The notes: generated by a model from the sequence alone, not told the origin. Positions 47,160-59,449 are shown, numbered from the stretch's first letter. The stretch is DNA of 64,000 nucleotides from Polytrichum commune (GCA_950295325.1 OX485807.1:34566440-34630439), one strand, 5' to 3'. Made by a program: numbers and translations.

Positions 47160-47456
47160 TTGAGGATGCCTTTTGAAAGGATAGCTACATTTTATTTTAT
47201 TTTTGCACTTGTAAATGAAGTTTCTTTTAGCTTGGCCATACCTACCACCGACATGTCTTTTTTTGGTGTTTTCAACCAAGATGCATCTAATATAATGAAA
47301 CAACCAATATACGACATACTTGTACCTTCAAGAACCCATCTTTATGAATCAAGACTATGGCCTTCGTTGGCAAAGTGGGACGTTACTAGGTACTTAGCTT
47401 ATGGTGGTGATGTCATCATGTTGGATCTTTCCCTTTCTTTTAGTATAGTGGATTGA
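47160..47456 (+). CDS. Unrecognised ORF, doubtful (98 aa)
   Basis: Neutral amino-acid composition with a hydrophobic N-terminal stretch (FYFIFALVNEVSFSLAI). No family is recognised and no supporting splice or regulatory context is seen. Probably chance. Confidence 0.12.
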   Translation: MRMPFERIATFYFIFALVNEVSFSLAIPTTDMSFFGVFNQDASNIMKQPIYDILVPSRTHLYESRLWPSLAKWDVTRYLAYGGDVIMLDLSLSFSIVD

Positions 47457-47459
47457 GCA

Positions 47460-50370
47460 TAAAAAGGATGGGGATGTTGGGACAAGGAATTAAAATTCAT
47501 ATTGTGTAGTGAGTAAGGTAAAATACATCCAAAAACCAACACCTAGCAATCTAATAAAATAAGGACATATTAATTACAAAGATGTCCACATTATGTAGAT
47601 TTGACATAGATGTTATTTTGGGTCGCCTCCAACCAAAACTTATCAATAACGTGTTAGTTTGGTGCATGTCTAATTTATATGACAAACTGACATGATTGCA
47701 TCAACCAATCAACAAGTATTCGAGTCAGACCTTCAAATTGACAAACTGGTGAGAATCTATGTTTCAAGTTCGTGGATGAATGGGTGACAATATTACACTG
47801 CCGTATTTTGAGAACAATATTTTGAGTCAAAGGTATGTGGGCACTTCCAACTCCATGAACAATTTTGACCATTGAATTAAATCAGAGAATTGTCTCCACC
47901 TATTTAACAATTGTGACTATTGAAGATTGATATGTCAAGTTTAATAATTGAAGTTGGGATGTCAGAGGTTATAGGAGGTCAACATGTAATTTTGTTTGTC
48001 TCCTTTCAGTGGCCATCCCGATTGTGTTAATAATTAAACCTAAATGGTCAAAGTATTCAAAGTACATATTCCAATCTTATGGCAACATATGTCTTTTCAA
48101 TGTCCATTTAAAACTACAAACTTTCCACTAGTATGTAGGTAATTTTGGACTTTTGATGAGTTAAAAAATAAGCAAGCATTTTTTTGAAATGTAAACAACA
48201 ATGCTTTAAGTGTTGTTATTTGTATTCTCCATGTAGTCATCGTGTAGGTGATTGTATATTAAACAACCACGAACATGATGTGCACGAACACGATTTGCAC
48301 AAATATTTGGCATTATAGTGGAGATATTATAAGATCATATACTACACAATATTGGATCAATAACATCTTGGTACACGTGTAATTTGACTTTGGTCATTGA
48401 GGTCATTGCATGGTACATAGTTCTAGTTGGTACCAAATTTATCATTTATGAGGTGAATGTGTCATGTGTCACATAACTATTGATAAAAAGCCATGACAAA
48501 GTTGACATGGCACCAAACAAACTACAACTCCACATCCAAAGAAATCCAAAATTGTGGTGCAGTTCTACATAATATCAAAATACAAACCCATTATTTGGTG
48601 GTGGGTTCACAATAGGGTCCAAGATAAAAGAAACTCCAAAATCATTGATCATGTTGGCCAATAGCATAAGTTCAAACCCATAGAGTGTTCACCAGGGGTT
48701 GGGTCCAAGATATTGTATATAAAAATGAAGTGGTATGTGGCATCACGTTCCCATCTAGTCTTGGTCATCCCCAACTCAAGAGAGCACTCCTCCTAGTTTG
48801 AGAAACCAATCTTCAAGCTTGAATCCGTATTTAATCCAAAAGTAAGGTCCATTGAGGGGTGCTTTGGACCTTTGCTTTTATTGGACCCAAACCCTAATGC
48901 GCCATCGATAAATTATGGTAAGACCATAATAAAAAAGAAACCATGCGGACATTGCAAGGCCAAAACCCACCACAAGTTCAATTCCATTAAGGTAAGTGAG
49001 CCTTAAATGGGCAGTTTTCTGTGTGCACTCATTGTTCATACACTACAAACATTGCAAGTAATGCAAGACGATTAGCAAACCCAAATCATACATGAAACCA
49101 TTCGCCTCATAATTTTTGGGATCTCATATATATATCTTATTCATTATCAAATTGAAGATTCACTTTCTCATTAAATGATCATATAGCCCCTCCCCCCCTC
49201 CTCCACCAATCATGTTTCACATTGAGCCTGAAACAATCAACCAATTTTGAGCAAGAAATCCAATCTCTTCCAAACACACGTTCTTTTATATAAACATCCG
49301 TTCCTGAATTCACACATAACCACACACCGCTCAAACATAAGTGCCCGTTTAAGAGGAAAGTTTGACCTAATTGCCTTAATAGAAGAAGAGTTTGACATAA
49401 CTCGGTGTGGATTGAATTATGAAGGTGTTGCATTATCGAGGTATAAGTCGTGCACACTTGTGGTATCTAGCTTATCAACAACACTTAAGTGCAAAATTAA
49501 AGCGATTCCTATGATTACCATGTTGGGGACATACTAGGACATAAGAGGTTGGGGTTAGGATAACCTCCATCATACAAAAATCCAATGCTACATTGAGTGC
49601 CATTAACTTAAGTCATATGATTAAAGGGTGGTGGTGAGGGGGGGGGGTGTGACCTTTTTGCAATCGTTGAATCATGAATGAGGGGTGTTGCATTATTGAG
49701 GTCAAAATGTCCACACTATAGCAAATGAGGGAGACGGGTCTTAAATGCTCACTCTTGCCCTCAAACTAGCCCACTCCTCATTGGATATGAAACATGCACT
49801 TAGTAGAAGATGGTTAGTAAATCCTAATTGAGGTTGTAGCCATTTCCCTCATAAAAATTCGGAGGTCATATGGGTATCTCATTCATTACCAAAGTGAAGA
49901 TTTCATTCTCATTGAATGGTCATATAGGTCCCTCCATTTATGTCGATTATTGAACTTATGATGGTTATTGTATTATGAGCACGTAGTCCAATTTTATTTT
50001 TAAACGCATGTCTTTTTGGTATGCATTGTTGGAATCATACCTAACCACCTACCACACAAATGTAGGTATTCGAGAAATATAAGTGGTTGAATCATGCATG
50101 TCTACCTTAGCTTTGTTAGCCTTAAAGGTATAAGGGATTCAATATGAAACCTATATACACAATATCTCTAATTCTTCCTTGAGTCTTAGTAATAGCATCT
50201 ATATTTAGGTTTATATTTATTGTCAAGGATAAAAATATAGTTGTATGTGAGGAATATGTAAGAATTCGTGCTCATTTTATTCTAAGTTTAAGAGGGCTTG
50301 TCTACATATTGGGCGGGATAGTTTATGTTGTGGTCAAGGGTTGTGCCCATGAAATTGTGAAGGCCCTTGT
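47460..50370. other. Intergenic, no gene recognised
   Basis: Two related segments (49130-49200 and 49880-49960: ATTCATTA.CAAA.TGAAGAT, then GGTCATATAGGTCCCTCC) are old repeat copies, also similar to 11935 and 12245. A ten-G run lies at 49638-49647. The plus-strand 96-codon frame at 49247 and minus-strand frames are unsupported. Confidence 0.4.
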
Positions 50371-50375
50371 AACTA

Positions 50376-51648
50376 CAGTCTAACCTTGATAATGTCACCC
50401 TTGTTAATAGAACACCTTGATATTGTCACCTAAAAGTTTGAAACCGATTTTCATAGTGTAAAACTCCCTCGTTATTATCCCTATCACCCTTGGTAATGTC
50501 ACTATTTTTTTTCTCCAAAACCCGTAGTGTAAATGTGATAATACCAAGTATGGATGGATTGTATGTGATGGTTGGATGGACAGATTGTAGAAAGTTATAG
50601 ATGGGTTTAATGCTTTTGTACTCTCCCATATCACTATCTTGTTCCTTCCACCAAATGTGACTTCAGTTGTTCAACCTTTGGATCAAGGAGTGATTGCAAC
50701 ATTCAAAATGTGTTATAAGCGCAAGCTTGTTGCCTGGACTTTGCAACAAATTGATAACAACTCAAATGAAGATTTGGGGAAAATGAATGTTGATCTATTT
50801 CAAGCTATGCTATGGTGTGTGGCGGCATGGCATGAATTAGATGATCAAACCATTAGAAATCGTTGGAGAAAGTCCGCCATATTGCCTACAGAGTGGAATG
50901 CAGATATCAACAATTTTGATGAACGTATGAAGTCCAAAATGGAGGAAGCAGCTTTGGAATTGGGCAATCTCATCGCCGCATTGAATTTGGGTTTGGATGT
51001 CGAAGGCAAGCCTATAGAAAAGCTTTGTCCTTTGGAGTACATAAACATGGAAGGTGAAGATGATTTTGAGGTGGAATATTCTACTGAGGAGCTTGTGCAA
51101 TTAGTGCAAGATGGCGAACATGTTCTTGATTCCATGGAAGTAGACCCATTGATTGTTGATAGCAGTGATGATGCGTCTAAAGTAGTGAAGCTAAGCGATG
51201 TACAAAAATATGCTAAAGATGTTTTGAATTTTATGGCTAGCCAAAGTTCTCAGATTTTCAACACTCTGGAGTTGTTAGGAATGGGAAAAATCCATGACAA
51301 ACTCATTAGAATTGGTGTTGCACATTTAACATCAACAAAACAATGTGATATTAGAAGCTTCTTTGTCTCTAGTGAGAGGTCTTTACCTGATCTCAATGAC
51401 ACATTATGATGTGCTCTTGTTGTTATTCACAATTTTGAATTAGATTTTACATTCAAAAACATTGAAGTCTCGTATTTGTTATTTTCTTTTTACATTGTAT
51501 TTGTTATTTTTATTTTCTACCTATTTTTTTTTTATAATATCACATTATGCACAAATCTTCAAAATGTGACATTATCAAATATGTCACACCTTGTTTATAT
51601 CACTCTTTTTGGTGAAACGGATGGTGTGACATTATCAAGGTTAGACTG
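50376..51648 (+). mobile_element. Pogo/Tigger-type DNA transposon, internal-deletion derivative, 1273 bp
   Basis: Perfect 23-bp terminal inverted repeats (CAGTCTAACCTTGATAATGT + CAC) are flanked by TA on both sides (50374-50375 and 51649-51650). Subterminal direct repeats of the CTTGATATTGTCACC type follow the left end (50409-50424, 50489-50504). It contains the transposase C-terminus (50591-51409). The intact ends imply it could be mobilised in trans by a full-length relative. Confidence 0.9.
50591..51409 (+). pseudogene. Pogo/Tigger transposase, C-terminal part (open frame to stop)
   Basis: Open frame from 50591 with no in-frame ATG before the conserved region (the codon at 50639 is TTG). 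LFLPPNVTSVVQPLDQGVIA contains the third catalytic Asp of the DDD triad. It is followed by MLWCVAAWHELDDQTIRNRW + RKSAILPTEW, typical of the end of the DDE_1 domain, then an acidic C-terminal tail rich in E/D. The helix-turn-helix/CENP-B-like domains and the first two catalytic residues are deleted. The remaining 256 codons are uninterrupted, so the copy is young or recently deleted. Confidence 0.8.
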
Positions 51649-51649
51649 T

Positions 51650-51960
51650 ATGTTATTTGGGATATTGGACTTGGTGTGGATCACAATGATTGGCCACTAG
51701 GTTTCTAGAGGTAAGGAGTTTCCCATGTTCCTAATTTGATTGGATGTCGATTACATAGAATTTGTGGTCATTTAAGCATATTTTACAAGGATTTGACCCG
51801 AGAGTCAACCATAGCATGACTCAACACTAACACAATATTCATTAAAATGAGAGTTTTCCAGTGAATTGAGAGTACATAAAGCAAACCATTAATCCAAGAA
51901 TGAAATGAAAACCATTGGAAAGTTGTAGAGTACAAGTAAAAAAATAACATTTGATTTTCC
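51650..51960. other. Short intergenic stretch
   Basis: No feature beyond a partial echo (ATTAAAATGAGAGTTTTCC, 51842) of the hairpin arm that follows at 51964. Confidence 0.4.
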
Positions 51961-51963
51961 GCC

Positions 51964-52119
51964 GTAGTTTTCATTAAAATGAGAGTATGTTAAGCTGGGA
52001 AATCGACTCATTTAGGTCGACTCAACCTAAATTGACAAAATATTGTCCTCATTTAGGTCGACTCAACCTTAACAAGTCGATTTCCCAGCTTAACATACTC
52101 TCATTTTAATGAAAACTAC
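51964..52119. repeat. Perfect 45-bp-arm inverted repeat (156-bp hairpin)
   Basis: GTAGTTTTCATTAAAATGAG, then AGTATGTTAAGCTGGGAAAT and CGACT (51964-52008), is exactly the reverse complement of 52075-52119. The loop holds two direct copies of TCATTTAGGTCGACTCAACCT. Exact arms imply a recent foldback MITE or selection for the hairpin. No target duplication is obvious. Confidence 0.85.
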
Positions 52120-52124
52120 ACGTC

Positions 52125-53139
52125 TGAAGTATAATCTAGTATTTATCAACCTAACATGACTTTTAGGTGTCCAAATGGCCAATATTATTTTGAGAGGATC
52201 CCACTCTCTCAAAATATTGAATACCATGTTCACTAGGGTGTTGCACTCCTAGTGCTGAGAAATTTGCCAATACATAGATTCAAATCTTAAGTTGGCATGT
52301 TGTTCATAATAATCATTCTATGCTGATAGTGGGTCACATTTGTAAAATGAATAATAGTCAACTTGAGTTTGGTTCATTACGTAAGGGTGAACAAACGGGC
52401 ATGTTCCCGTCTGAACGAGTCACCGGAAAAGGAATACATGTTTAGTTTTTTTTCTTTAGAAATAATTTGGGCAATATGCCCGCCACGTGACCATGACACT
52501 GGTTGGGCAAGTCACAAAAGCCGTGGGACTAGGGTGTTATGAATCTTTCTAGTAGAGCTTCCATTTTAGATGAAGAAAAAAGTTTTGTAATGATATGGTC
52601 CTCACAAGGCTTCTACGTGCGTATAATATGCGCTCACAACCTATAACGAATTTGCATGTTAGTTCATGAGCATACAAAAGACCCTATATGGACATCTCTA
52701 TGCACAAACACATGCATTTGAGCTATATGCTTCCATGTTTAGGTAGGTGTGTTACAAGTAGCCATGTCATAAAGCAACTCAGTCATCGAGTGCACATTTT
52801 AAATTTGGTGACTATTTTGATGTGATTGAAAGTTTGCGTTCAAATAGAAAACATATGTAGCTTTGAATGCAAATACATATGAAGTAATTCAATCATGAAT
52901 GTCACATATGAGTGTTTTTTAACATAAAATAGTGTACCCCCCAAAAAAACCAACAAGAACATAGAAATTATGTATAGAGACCATATACTGACTTAATATT
53001 ATATATATCTATATATCTATATCTATATGTGTATATATATGTGTGTGTATATATGTATATATACATACATACATACATACATGTATATATATATATATGT
53101 ATACACATATATGTATATGTATATATATACATGTATACA

Positions 53140-53170
<31 letters not shown>

Positions 53171-53980
53171 ATACATATGTATATATGCAAAACTCATTGC
53201 TCCTTATAATGAGTGAAATGATTTAATGTGTAGAGAGTTCTCCCCCACAACAACCCTCACGTGCCTCAAAAACGTTTGTGTGTTTTCTCAACCCTACTTG
53301 GTTCTTGCCCAAGAGTCAAGGATGGTTGAGGAGGAGGAGGATTCAAAGAATAGTCTTTAAAAATAATTGAAAACGTCCTTGGGTAAAAGCACTTTGACTT
53401 CCCTTGATTAATCAAAGTTTAGAACATCAAGTCCCATCACACAAAATAAACGGTTCCCAATATAACATGCTAGATTGAATGTAATTATTAGGTAGAACGT
53501 CATCTAACTTTTGAGAGATAACAAAGATTTCCGATGCATAGGCAACTTTGAAACCCTCCAATATGATTGTGGACCTTGTCAATCTTCTATGTAAATAATG
53601 CAGTTGCATAAAAGTTGAAACCAAACCCTTGGATTATTGAGATTGCTCATCTACATCAATCACCATAGGACATGATGTGATGTACCCTGAATGAGTGATT
53701 TTAATATTGAACAAATAATGATATTTAAACACATGACATTTATAATATAAAGTTACGATCTTTTGGTGACGTTTGGAGCACCTTTCAATCTAAACATGGC
53801 ACATCATAATTTTGCCTTTCTTCTTCTTCTTCTCCCCCCCCCCCCCCTCTCACCCCTTGCTTTCTTTGAGACAAAAGGCCCACAAGCCAACGCCATAAAT
53901 GATTTAAGTATAGAGAAAAACACGTCCACTTCAAGGGGAGGGCTTCACATGCATAACATTGTCACTTAAAAGTAACAAAG
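52125..53980. other. Intergenic with AT microsatellite and possible SINE 3' fragment
   Basis: 53860-53895 (TTTGAGACAAAAGGCCCACAAGCC) resembles the complement of the SINE 3' end but lacks head and B-box. C14 (53834-53847) follows a TTC run. No gene is supported. Confidence 0.35.
53000..53186 (+). repeat. (TA/TATG)n microsatellite
   Basis: About 187 bp of TATATG, TACA and TATA variants. Tyr/Ile-rich ORFs on both strands are artefacts of the repeat. Confidence 0.95.
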
Positions 53981-53984
53981 ACCC

Positions 53985-55435
53985 AATCTCACCAAAGACA
54001 ACCCAACTGAGGATTGACCTTCAAGTGACTAACAAGAATGTCAAGCTACCTACATACATTGCCGTTTATAGTTCCAAGTGATTTTCATATTATCCCTCCT
54101 ATAAAAGAACACCTTTAACGCCTCACGTGTGGTTGAACCCTTGGAGTAACGTCTTGGTTGAGGAAACACTACTCTTCACATACTTGACCACCCTCTCCTG
54201 AGCTGCCTTGGCATAGATAATGAGACAAATCTAGATGAGGTATGTGACTTTGGATTCATGCCATTGATCTTGGTAACAAATATGACTGTTGCGTGCAATC
54301 CAAATAGTTAAAAGAATAGTATCGTGAAGAAGATGTCAAATCTTAAGCTTTTTGACAAAGTCATCGGAAATCCTTTCACCAAAGAGGCATGTTTCCAATG
54401 ACAACTATCATGGTTGCCCATCGTAACTCCACACATTTCATGCATGATAAAGGTTGCCCACTGCCAAGCCCTTGTAGCATGAATGCAATCCCAAAACTTG
54501 TGTTTAACTTATTCACTTTATGTTTGGAGGCAAAAAAAAAACTAATTATTGTTCATAAAAAAACGGAACAATGTAAGCCCTCCATTCATTGACTACAATT
54601 GCTTTGTGCTAGATGGACCACATGAAGGCAACTTCCTTACCAGACTGGAGCGGATCCCATACCTATGACCAATACAACTCTTAGCCTTGCCATTTGCCCA
54701 TCGCCCGTGTTGTCCCAAGATTCCAGTTGATGACAAAGTCCCTACCGAACTTTGTGGTGTATCAAAGAAAGAGGAACCCCTCCACCCATCTCCAATGATC
54801 CGGGTCTCATCTAAAAACGGCTATTTGCTATAGAAAATTTATGTCTCTTATGTCCACCAATAATGTGAATAATTCGAACCTCATGGAATAAACCAACAAT
54901 GTCCCCAACGGGATCCTCCTTTTCAGCAAGGGATCAGGAACGAGTGCCTACCGTGAAGCATTCAACAGGGAGAGGCATGGTGATGCATCAAAGACAGCTT
55001 GAAGGGGACCGAGCATTGCATAATGAAAGTCGGGTCTGCCTCCTTGGCTCTATAGAGCCCAATCCTTTGTCCATGGAGCGTAATGTCCGCATCATCGTCT
55101 AGCAAGTGTTGCCATTGAGCTAAAAATTTGGTCGTACGAGTGGACCAATCACCAACCTATGTGGAAGCAAGGTTAGACTCAACATGCTCCTCATACCACA
55201 AGTGGAGATTCCAATTCTCACTATCCCAAATATTGTCAACACATTGAATACTCTTGCGGTAAAGTTCATGGGCCCTAACATAGGAGAAGCCATTGCCCAT
55301 GAGTTTAAGCCCAACATACCAAATGTTTGAGTGGAGTGATTCCATAAGTGTGCCAGGGGATGGGGGTGGTAAGTGCCTTTTACCATAATCTTCCATGCTT
55401 TACTAATGTGCCCCCAACCTTGGTGTCATTTACTT
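53985..55435 (-). pseudogene. Probable second LINE/retroelement remnant (region after RT)
   Basis: Minus-strand frames read HLPPPSPGTLMESLHSNIWY, VGLKLMGNGFSYVRAHELYR and VDNIWDSENWNLHLWYEEHV (55390-55180), then VGDWSTRTTKFLAQWQHLLD (about 55160-55100), and later CLFGERISDDFVKKL, HDTILLTIWIARNSHICYQD + QWHESKVTYLI (about 54400-54240). The last block resembles the segment following zf-RVT in plant LINE polyproteins (IWIARN.). Many stops. The assignment rests on pattern memory and is moderate at best. Confidence 0.45.
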
Positions 55436-55453
55436 CTAAACCAGTCTAGACTA

Positions 55454-55509
55454 CCCCCCCCCCCTTCTTCTTCTTCTTCTTCTTCTTCTTCTTCTTCTTC
55501 TTCTTCTTT
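55454..55509 (+). repeat. C11 followed by (TTC)15 microsatellite
   Basis: Eleven C then about 15 TTC units; the same C-run/TTC pairing occurs, in the other order, at 53819-53847. The poly-Lys ORF on the minus strand is an artefact. Confidence 0.95.
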
Positions 55510-57640
55510 GTGGGTTGAACTTGGCTAGCTTGGATTGAAGCATGAGTAGGAGGTTGGACTCGCTGGGTTCCATGGCCTTCACAATCCATCTGCATTAGAG
55601 GTTGGTCTTGGTGGCTTGCGAATTGACTAAGCCAAGCCCTTTTTTCATGCAACACTATTTCCAATTTTACCCTTATGTGGGTGAGTTGCTTCTTCTCAAA
55701 CCAAAGGTAATTGCTAGTCGCACCTCTAATTCTTCTTAGAACCTTATTGGAACCTCGTCAAATTGCAATAAATAACCACAATGTGAAAAATAGAATGTGG
55801 TTAAAAACAACAATATGTAATGCGAATGATATTTTCATGGTGCTACAATATATTGTATGTTCATTAATCGACACACAATTATAGTCGCAATATGTCCCAT
55901 AGTTAGTGCATTAAGTTAGAAGTGTAGCGAGTGAGGGGAATATTAGAAACTTCTCGTTGAGGCACATGTTTATAGTACTTTGATATATTAGAGTGTATAT
56001 GTAGATCATATTGGCTCAAATGTAATCCTTTTTGTGTGTGTGAATACACGCATAATCCAAAAATGTACACAAAAATATCTTATGCATTTTCAAAGTTGAG
56101 AAGTATATCTATCATAGTCACAAAGGTGCCTCTAAATACTTCAGTCACAAAATTTAAAACTATGCAAGTAATAGCACAAGATCATTAGGTTGTTTCAACT
56201 TGTAAGTAGCCTAATAGAATTCACATGTGTGTGACACAATGGGTGCATTCATAAGGATGGACTAAATATTGTAACAATTTTGGGTGCCTCTATCATATCC
56301 TATCAAACTTCCTTAAGTCAATGACAGTGTCCCACATGCATGACAAATGCCCCAGTGGATAGTTATTGGTTAAGATGACCTCCACCAAATATAGCAAGGC
56401 AACTTATGAGTACGGGGTAAATTAGTATATATCATGATATGAAGGGATTATTGACAACATATTGCAACCAATGTTGAGGTAGGATTGTCAAAGATCAAAG
56501 GTAGCACTCAATGGCGATGTATTTTCGTTCGTCTAATTGCATCTTGACTTTGACAATGAAACTTGTATTGACAATCTTTGTGGCTCCCAATTGCTAATTA
56601 GATGAGACAAATCCCAACCTAACATGTACGTGGAATTGAGAGCAACTACAACATGGCTACATACATGTCATCAAAATTGGCCTAAGTGAGGAGCTTGAAT
56701 GTGCACTTTGTCACGATGTATATAAAAAAGATTGATGCATGTTATGGGCATGATTAGGAGGGTGCAGATGAAATGTTCTATGCATTGATGGAAAAGCATA
56801 TACATATATGTTATCCATTGGGATGAATGACTTCAAGATGTAGGCATGTGTGCCTATTGTGGATCATGTGTGAGCCCTTCCATTCAAACAAGTAGGTATT
56901 GTGCTTGGAACTTTGCTTGTTAGGCACTTGTAGGAAACTCGGAAGTGTTCCCAAAGTGGTCAAACTAAAACTATATATGAGTGTCTTCAACATGGTTGTT
57001 ACTAAGTTGGAGTTGCTCTTTCTTCGATTGCATGCATCAAGTTCCATGAATGAAAGTTGACATATGTTTTGAGGGTGTGTAAATATGCTAAGACTGGTCG
57101 CTTGATCACACATGATATACAAAAGATCATAATATGGTCAATTTGTGTGTGCTTAAAGTCCTATTAGAACCCCAAACAAGCTAGCCACATGAATAAAGTG
57201 ACTAAGTCAAGGGCATATGTCCCTTGATTGGTGACACAAACTATTGCTTACTTAGGTAACTTAAGTGGCCCTATCATGGGCTATTGAATCTAGAATAATC
57301 CATACATTTTGATATAATAGCCCAATTTCATCGGAACACTTGTCTTTTCGGTGTCTGTTTTTCATTACAAACCTTGTCATATTCCACTCTAGTATGGGAG
57401 TCCAATTAAGCCAATATGGAATTGTCGCATATGAGCGTACATCTCATCCATCTAACATACAAATTTGACCCCATAATCTCAAATGACCTCGACTATACTA
57501 GTTCATGGAAATTGAAGTTGATTTCATTGCCAAATAAACTTATTTTTAAAACATCTAGATTGCGCATTATTTTAGGGCTTGTATGTTGAATGAACGACAT
57601 ATATGATCTCAATATGCTCGTTTGCAAAAAATACCCTCTC
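55510..57640. other. Intergenic, no gene recognised
   Basis: Phrases near 57308-57345 and 57420-57490 (ATATGAGCGTACATCTCATC) recur near 4270 and 12310, indicating old dispersed repeats. The 103-codon minus-strand ORF (57122-56811) has no recognisable motif. Confidence 0.4.
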
Positions 57641-58050
57641 GCATCCGTTCATGAGACAAGCGCTTACTACGGACTAGATAACCAACAAGAGGAGAGTGGA
57701 CAACGAGCTTCATGAGCGGTGTGTTACCCACCTACTCGAGTAGAATATCAAACATAATCGATCAACTCATGAACATAACATGAGAATGATAAATGAAGAA
57801 GCGTGACAAGCTCCGATAACCTTTGTGCTGTTAGACAAGTAGTTGATTGAGGATTATTTTACCAACTATATGAGAGTGGAGAATGAGCCTCGGAAGCAAC
57901 GATTCATCCACCTACTCAAACAAACCAATTTTTAGATATAACTGATCAACTCATGAACACAACATGAGAATTACGGACAATGACGCATCTCCATGAACGA
58001 AAACAAGAATGAGTTTTGATAACCCTTCCACTTGTGGATTAGCAACAAAT
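57640..58050 (+). repeat. Old tandem duplication, about 190-bp unit
   Basis: GAGAGTGGACAACGAGCTTC, CACCTACTCGAGTAGA and GATCAACTCATGAACATAAC + ATGAGAAT (57692-57790) recur as GAGAGTGGAGAATGAGCCTC, CACCTACTCAAACAAA and GATCAACTCATGAACACAAC + ATGAGAAT (57871-57974). Noncoding. Confidence 0.65.
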
Positions 58051-58092
58051 TATGGATGGATGAGAGTGACCACATCAGTCCCACACACCTTA

Positions 58093-58369
58093 GGACCCGT
58101 TCACATGAGGCCCCAAGTCCCACTCATGTTAGCAAGTCCCAAACATGAAGACAAAGCCCCAAACTTTTGAGTGCTCAACTCGACTCTCACCACAAGTCCT
58201 AAGCTTCACCCCCACAGAGTGTTGCCACGTAGGCATCCACGTCACACTTGGGACGTAAGACTCATGACCCCGTGTGATACGGTAAACGCCCCCAACTTCC
58301 ATGCTCTCGACGGCTGAGATCGCACGGATCGACCACAAGTGACGTGGACCCGTGTGAAGCAGCCCTCCC
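58093..58369. mobile_element. Probable Harbinger-type MITE (277 bp)
   Basis: TTA occurs at 58090-58092 and 58370-58372. The left end GGACCCGTTCACATGAGG is an imperfect inverse of the right end (complement of GGGAGGGCTGCTTCACACGG). The terminal repeats are weak, so this is less certain than its neighbour. Confidence 0.5.
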
Positions 58370-58377
58370 TTAACTTA

Positions 58378-58752
58378 GGGCCGGTTTACACTACGGTGGA
58401 GAAGGCCTCCGGTCGGTCAAGAATGCTTGGCCAAGACATGGTTATATGAGGCAAATGGTGGATGTGCCGGAGAAGAATTAAAGGCAATAAAATATTTTTT
58501 ATTGAGTCGGGCTTCTCCGGCCTCTTGAGGCCGGACAAGAAACTCCTCCTCCAGAGAAGCCCAACTCCAAAAAGTGCCGCCATGTAGGCGGCCATGTCAT
58601 TTTATCATCCATGAGAAAAGTTCACCATCATTGTTTTCTTCACCTAGTGTAAACACCCACCGGTCAAGAGTTGCATTTTTGACCAATCACAATTGAGAAA
58701 CACCCTTTTTTTCATGACCGGTGGACTTCTCCACCGTAGTGTAAACCGGCCC
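58378..58752. mobile_element. Harbinger-type MITE (375 bp), 27-bp perfect ends, TTA duplication
   Basis: GGGCCGGTTTACACTACGGT + GGAGAAG at the left is exactly complementary to the right end. TTA lies at 58375-58377 and 58753-58755. The interior has repeated CCGGTC and CTTCTCC words. The terminal GTTTACACTA core is shared with the transposase-bearing element at 33663-34737. It lies about 350 bp upstream of the CID-B promoter segment. Confidence 0.9.
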
Positions 58753-58759
58753 TTAATCC

Positions 58760-59055
58760 ACCATGTGATGAGAAATGATCAAAGTCTCTCACCCTCCCTT
58801 CCCCTCCCCTCCCATCCCTCAATAATGCAACTCCCCTCCTCGCTCCTCATCAGTGTGGGCTCCCAGCTGCCTGCGTTAAGTTACTTACTAGCTGAGGAGA
58901 GGGAGAGGGAGAGAGGAAGGGAAGGGAAAGGAAGGGAAGGGAAAAGAAAAGAAAGGAAAGGTGTTGATAATTCCTTCTTCTCCGGATGAGGATGCCTACT
59001 TACGGATCACCTGGTTACATATAATAATACACATTATTGATATTTAGTCCTAGTT
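58760..59055. other. Purine/pyrimidine-rich DNA upstream of CID-B
   Basis: A CT-rich part (58785-58850) is followed by a GGAAA/GGGAAG-rich tract (58905-58965). It may be part of the distal promoter of CID-B; no discrete element is identified. Confidence 0.35.
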
Positions 59056-59059
59056 TGTG

Positions 59060-59240
59060 TCCCAGTTAACTTACTACTGCCCGGGGGGAGCAGCGGAGTG
59101 GACTTACTACTAGTAAGTTCCACATAGAGGCGCGAGAGAAGAGAGAGCGAGAGAGAGCGAGAGAGAAGCCCCCCTCCCCCTCCTTCTTCCTTGTTTGTGC
59201 ATCTCTTTGTGTGTGTTCTCTCTCTCTCTTTCTCTCTCTG
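59060..59240 (+). promoter_or_regulatory. Core promoter / pyrimidine-patch region of CID copy B
   Basis: This segment carries the palindromic word ACTTACTACTAGTAAGT near 59100, a GA-rich tract (59129-59166) and a CT-rich patch (59218-59240). It is collinear with the promoter-proximal DNA of copy A, so the duplication included regulatory sequence. The transcription start is not known. Confidence 0.45.
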
Positions 59241-59449
59241 TGGCCCTTTCTCTTTCTTTCTTGTGTGTTGAAGGGAGCTTCTCGCTTGTGCTGTCGAGCT
59301 TGACCCCGTTTGCTCTGCCTTTTTCTGCCCTGCCAGCGTCGCTCTGCTGGTGCTGACTGAACTGCCACTGCCTGCAAGTTTGAGGAGCCAGCGTGGTGGG
59401 GGAGGTTGGGGTTGGTGAGGCAGGGGCGGATCTGGTGGTGGGAGAGGAT

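Noticed and set aside
53009-53226. Tyr/Ile-rich ORFs on both strands
   Set aside because: These are pure TATG/TATA microsatellite translations.
55446-55664. Minus-strand ORF ending in poly-Lys
   Set aside because: The Lys run is the (TTC)n microsatellite read in reverse, and the rest has no recognised feature.
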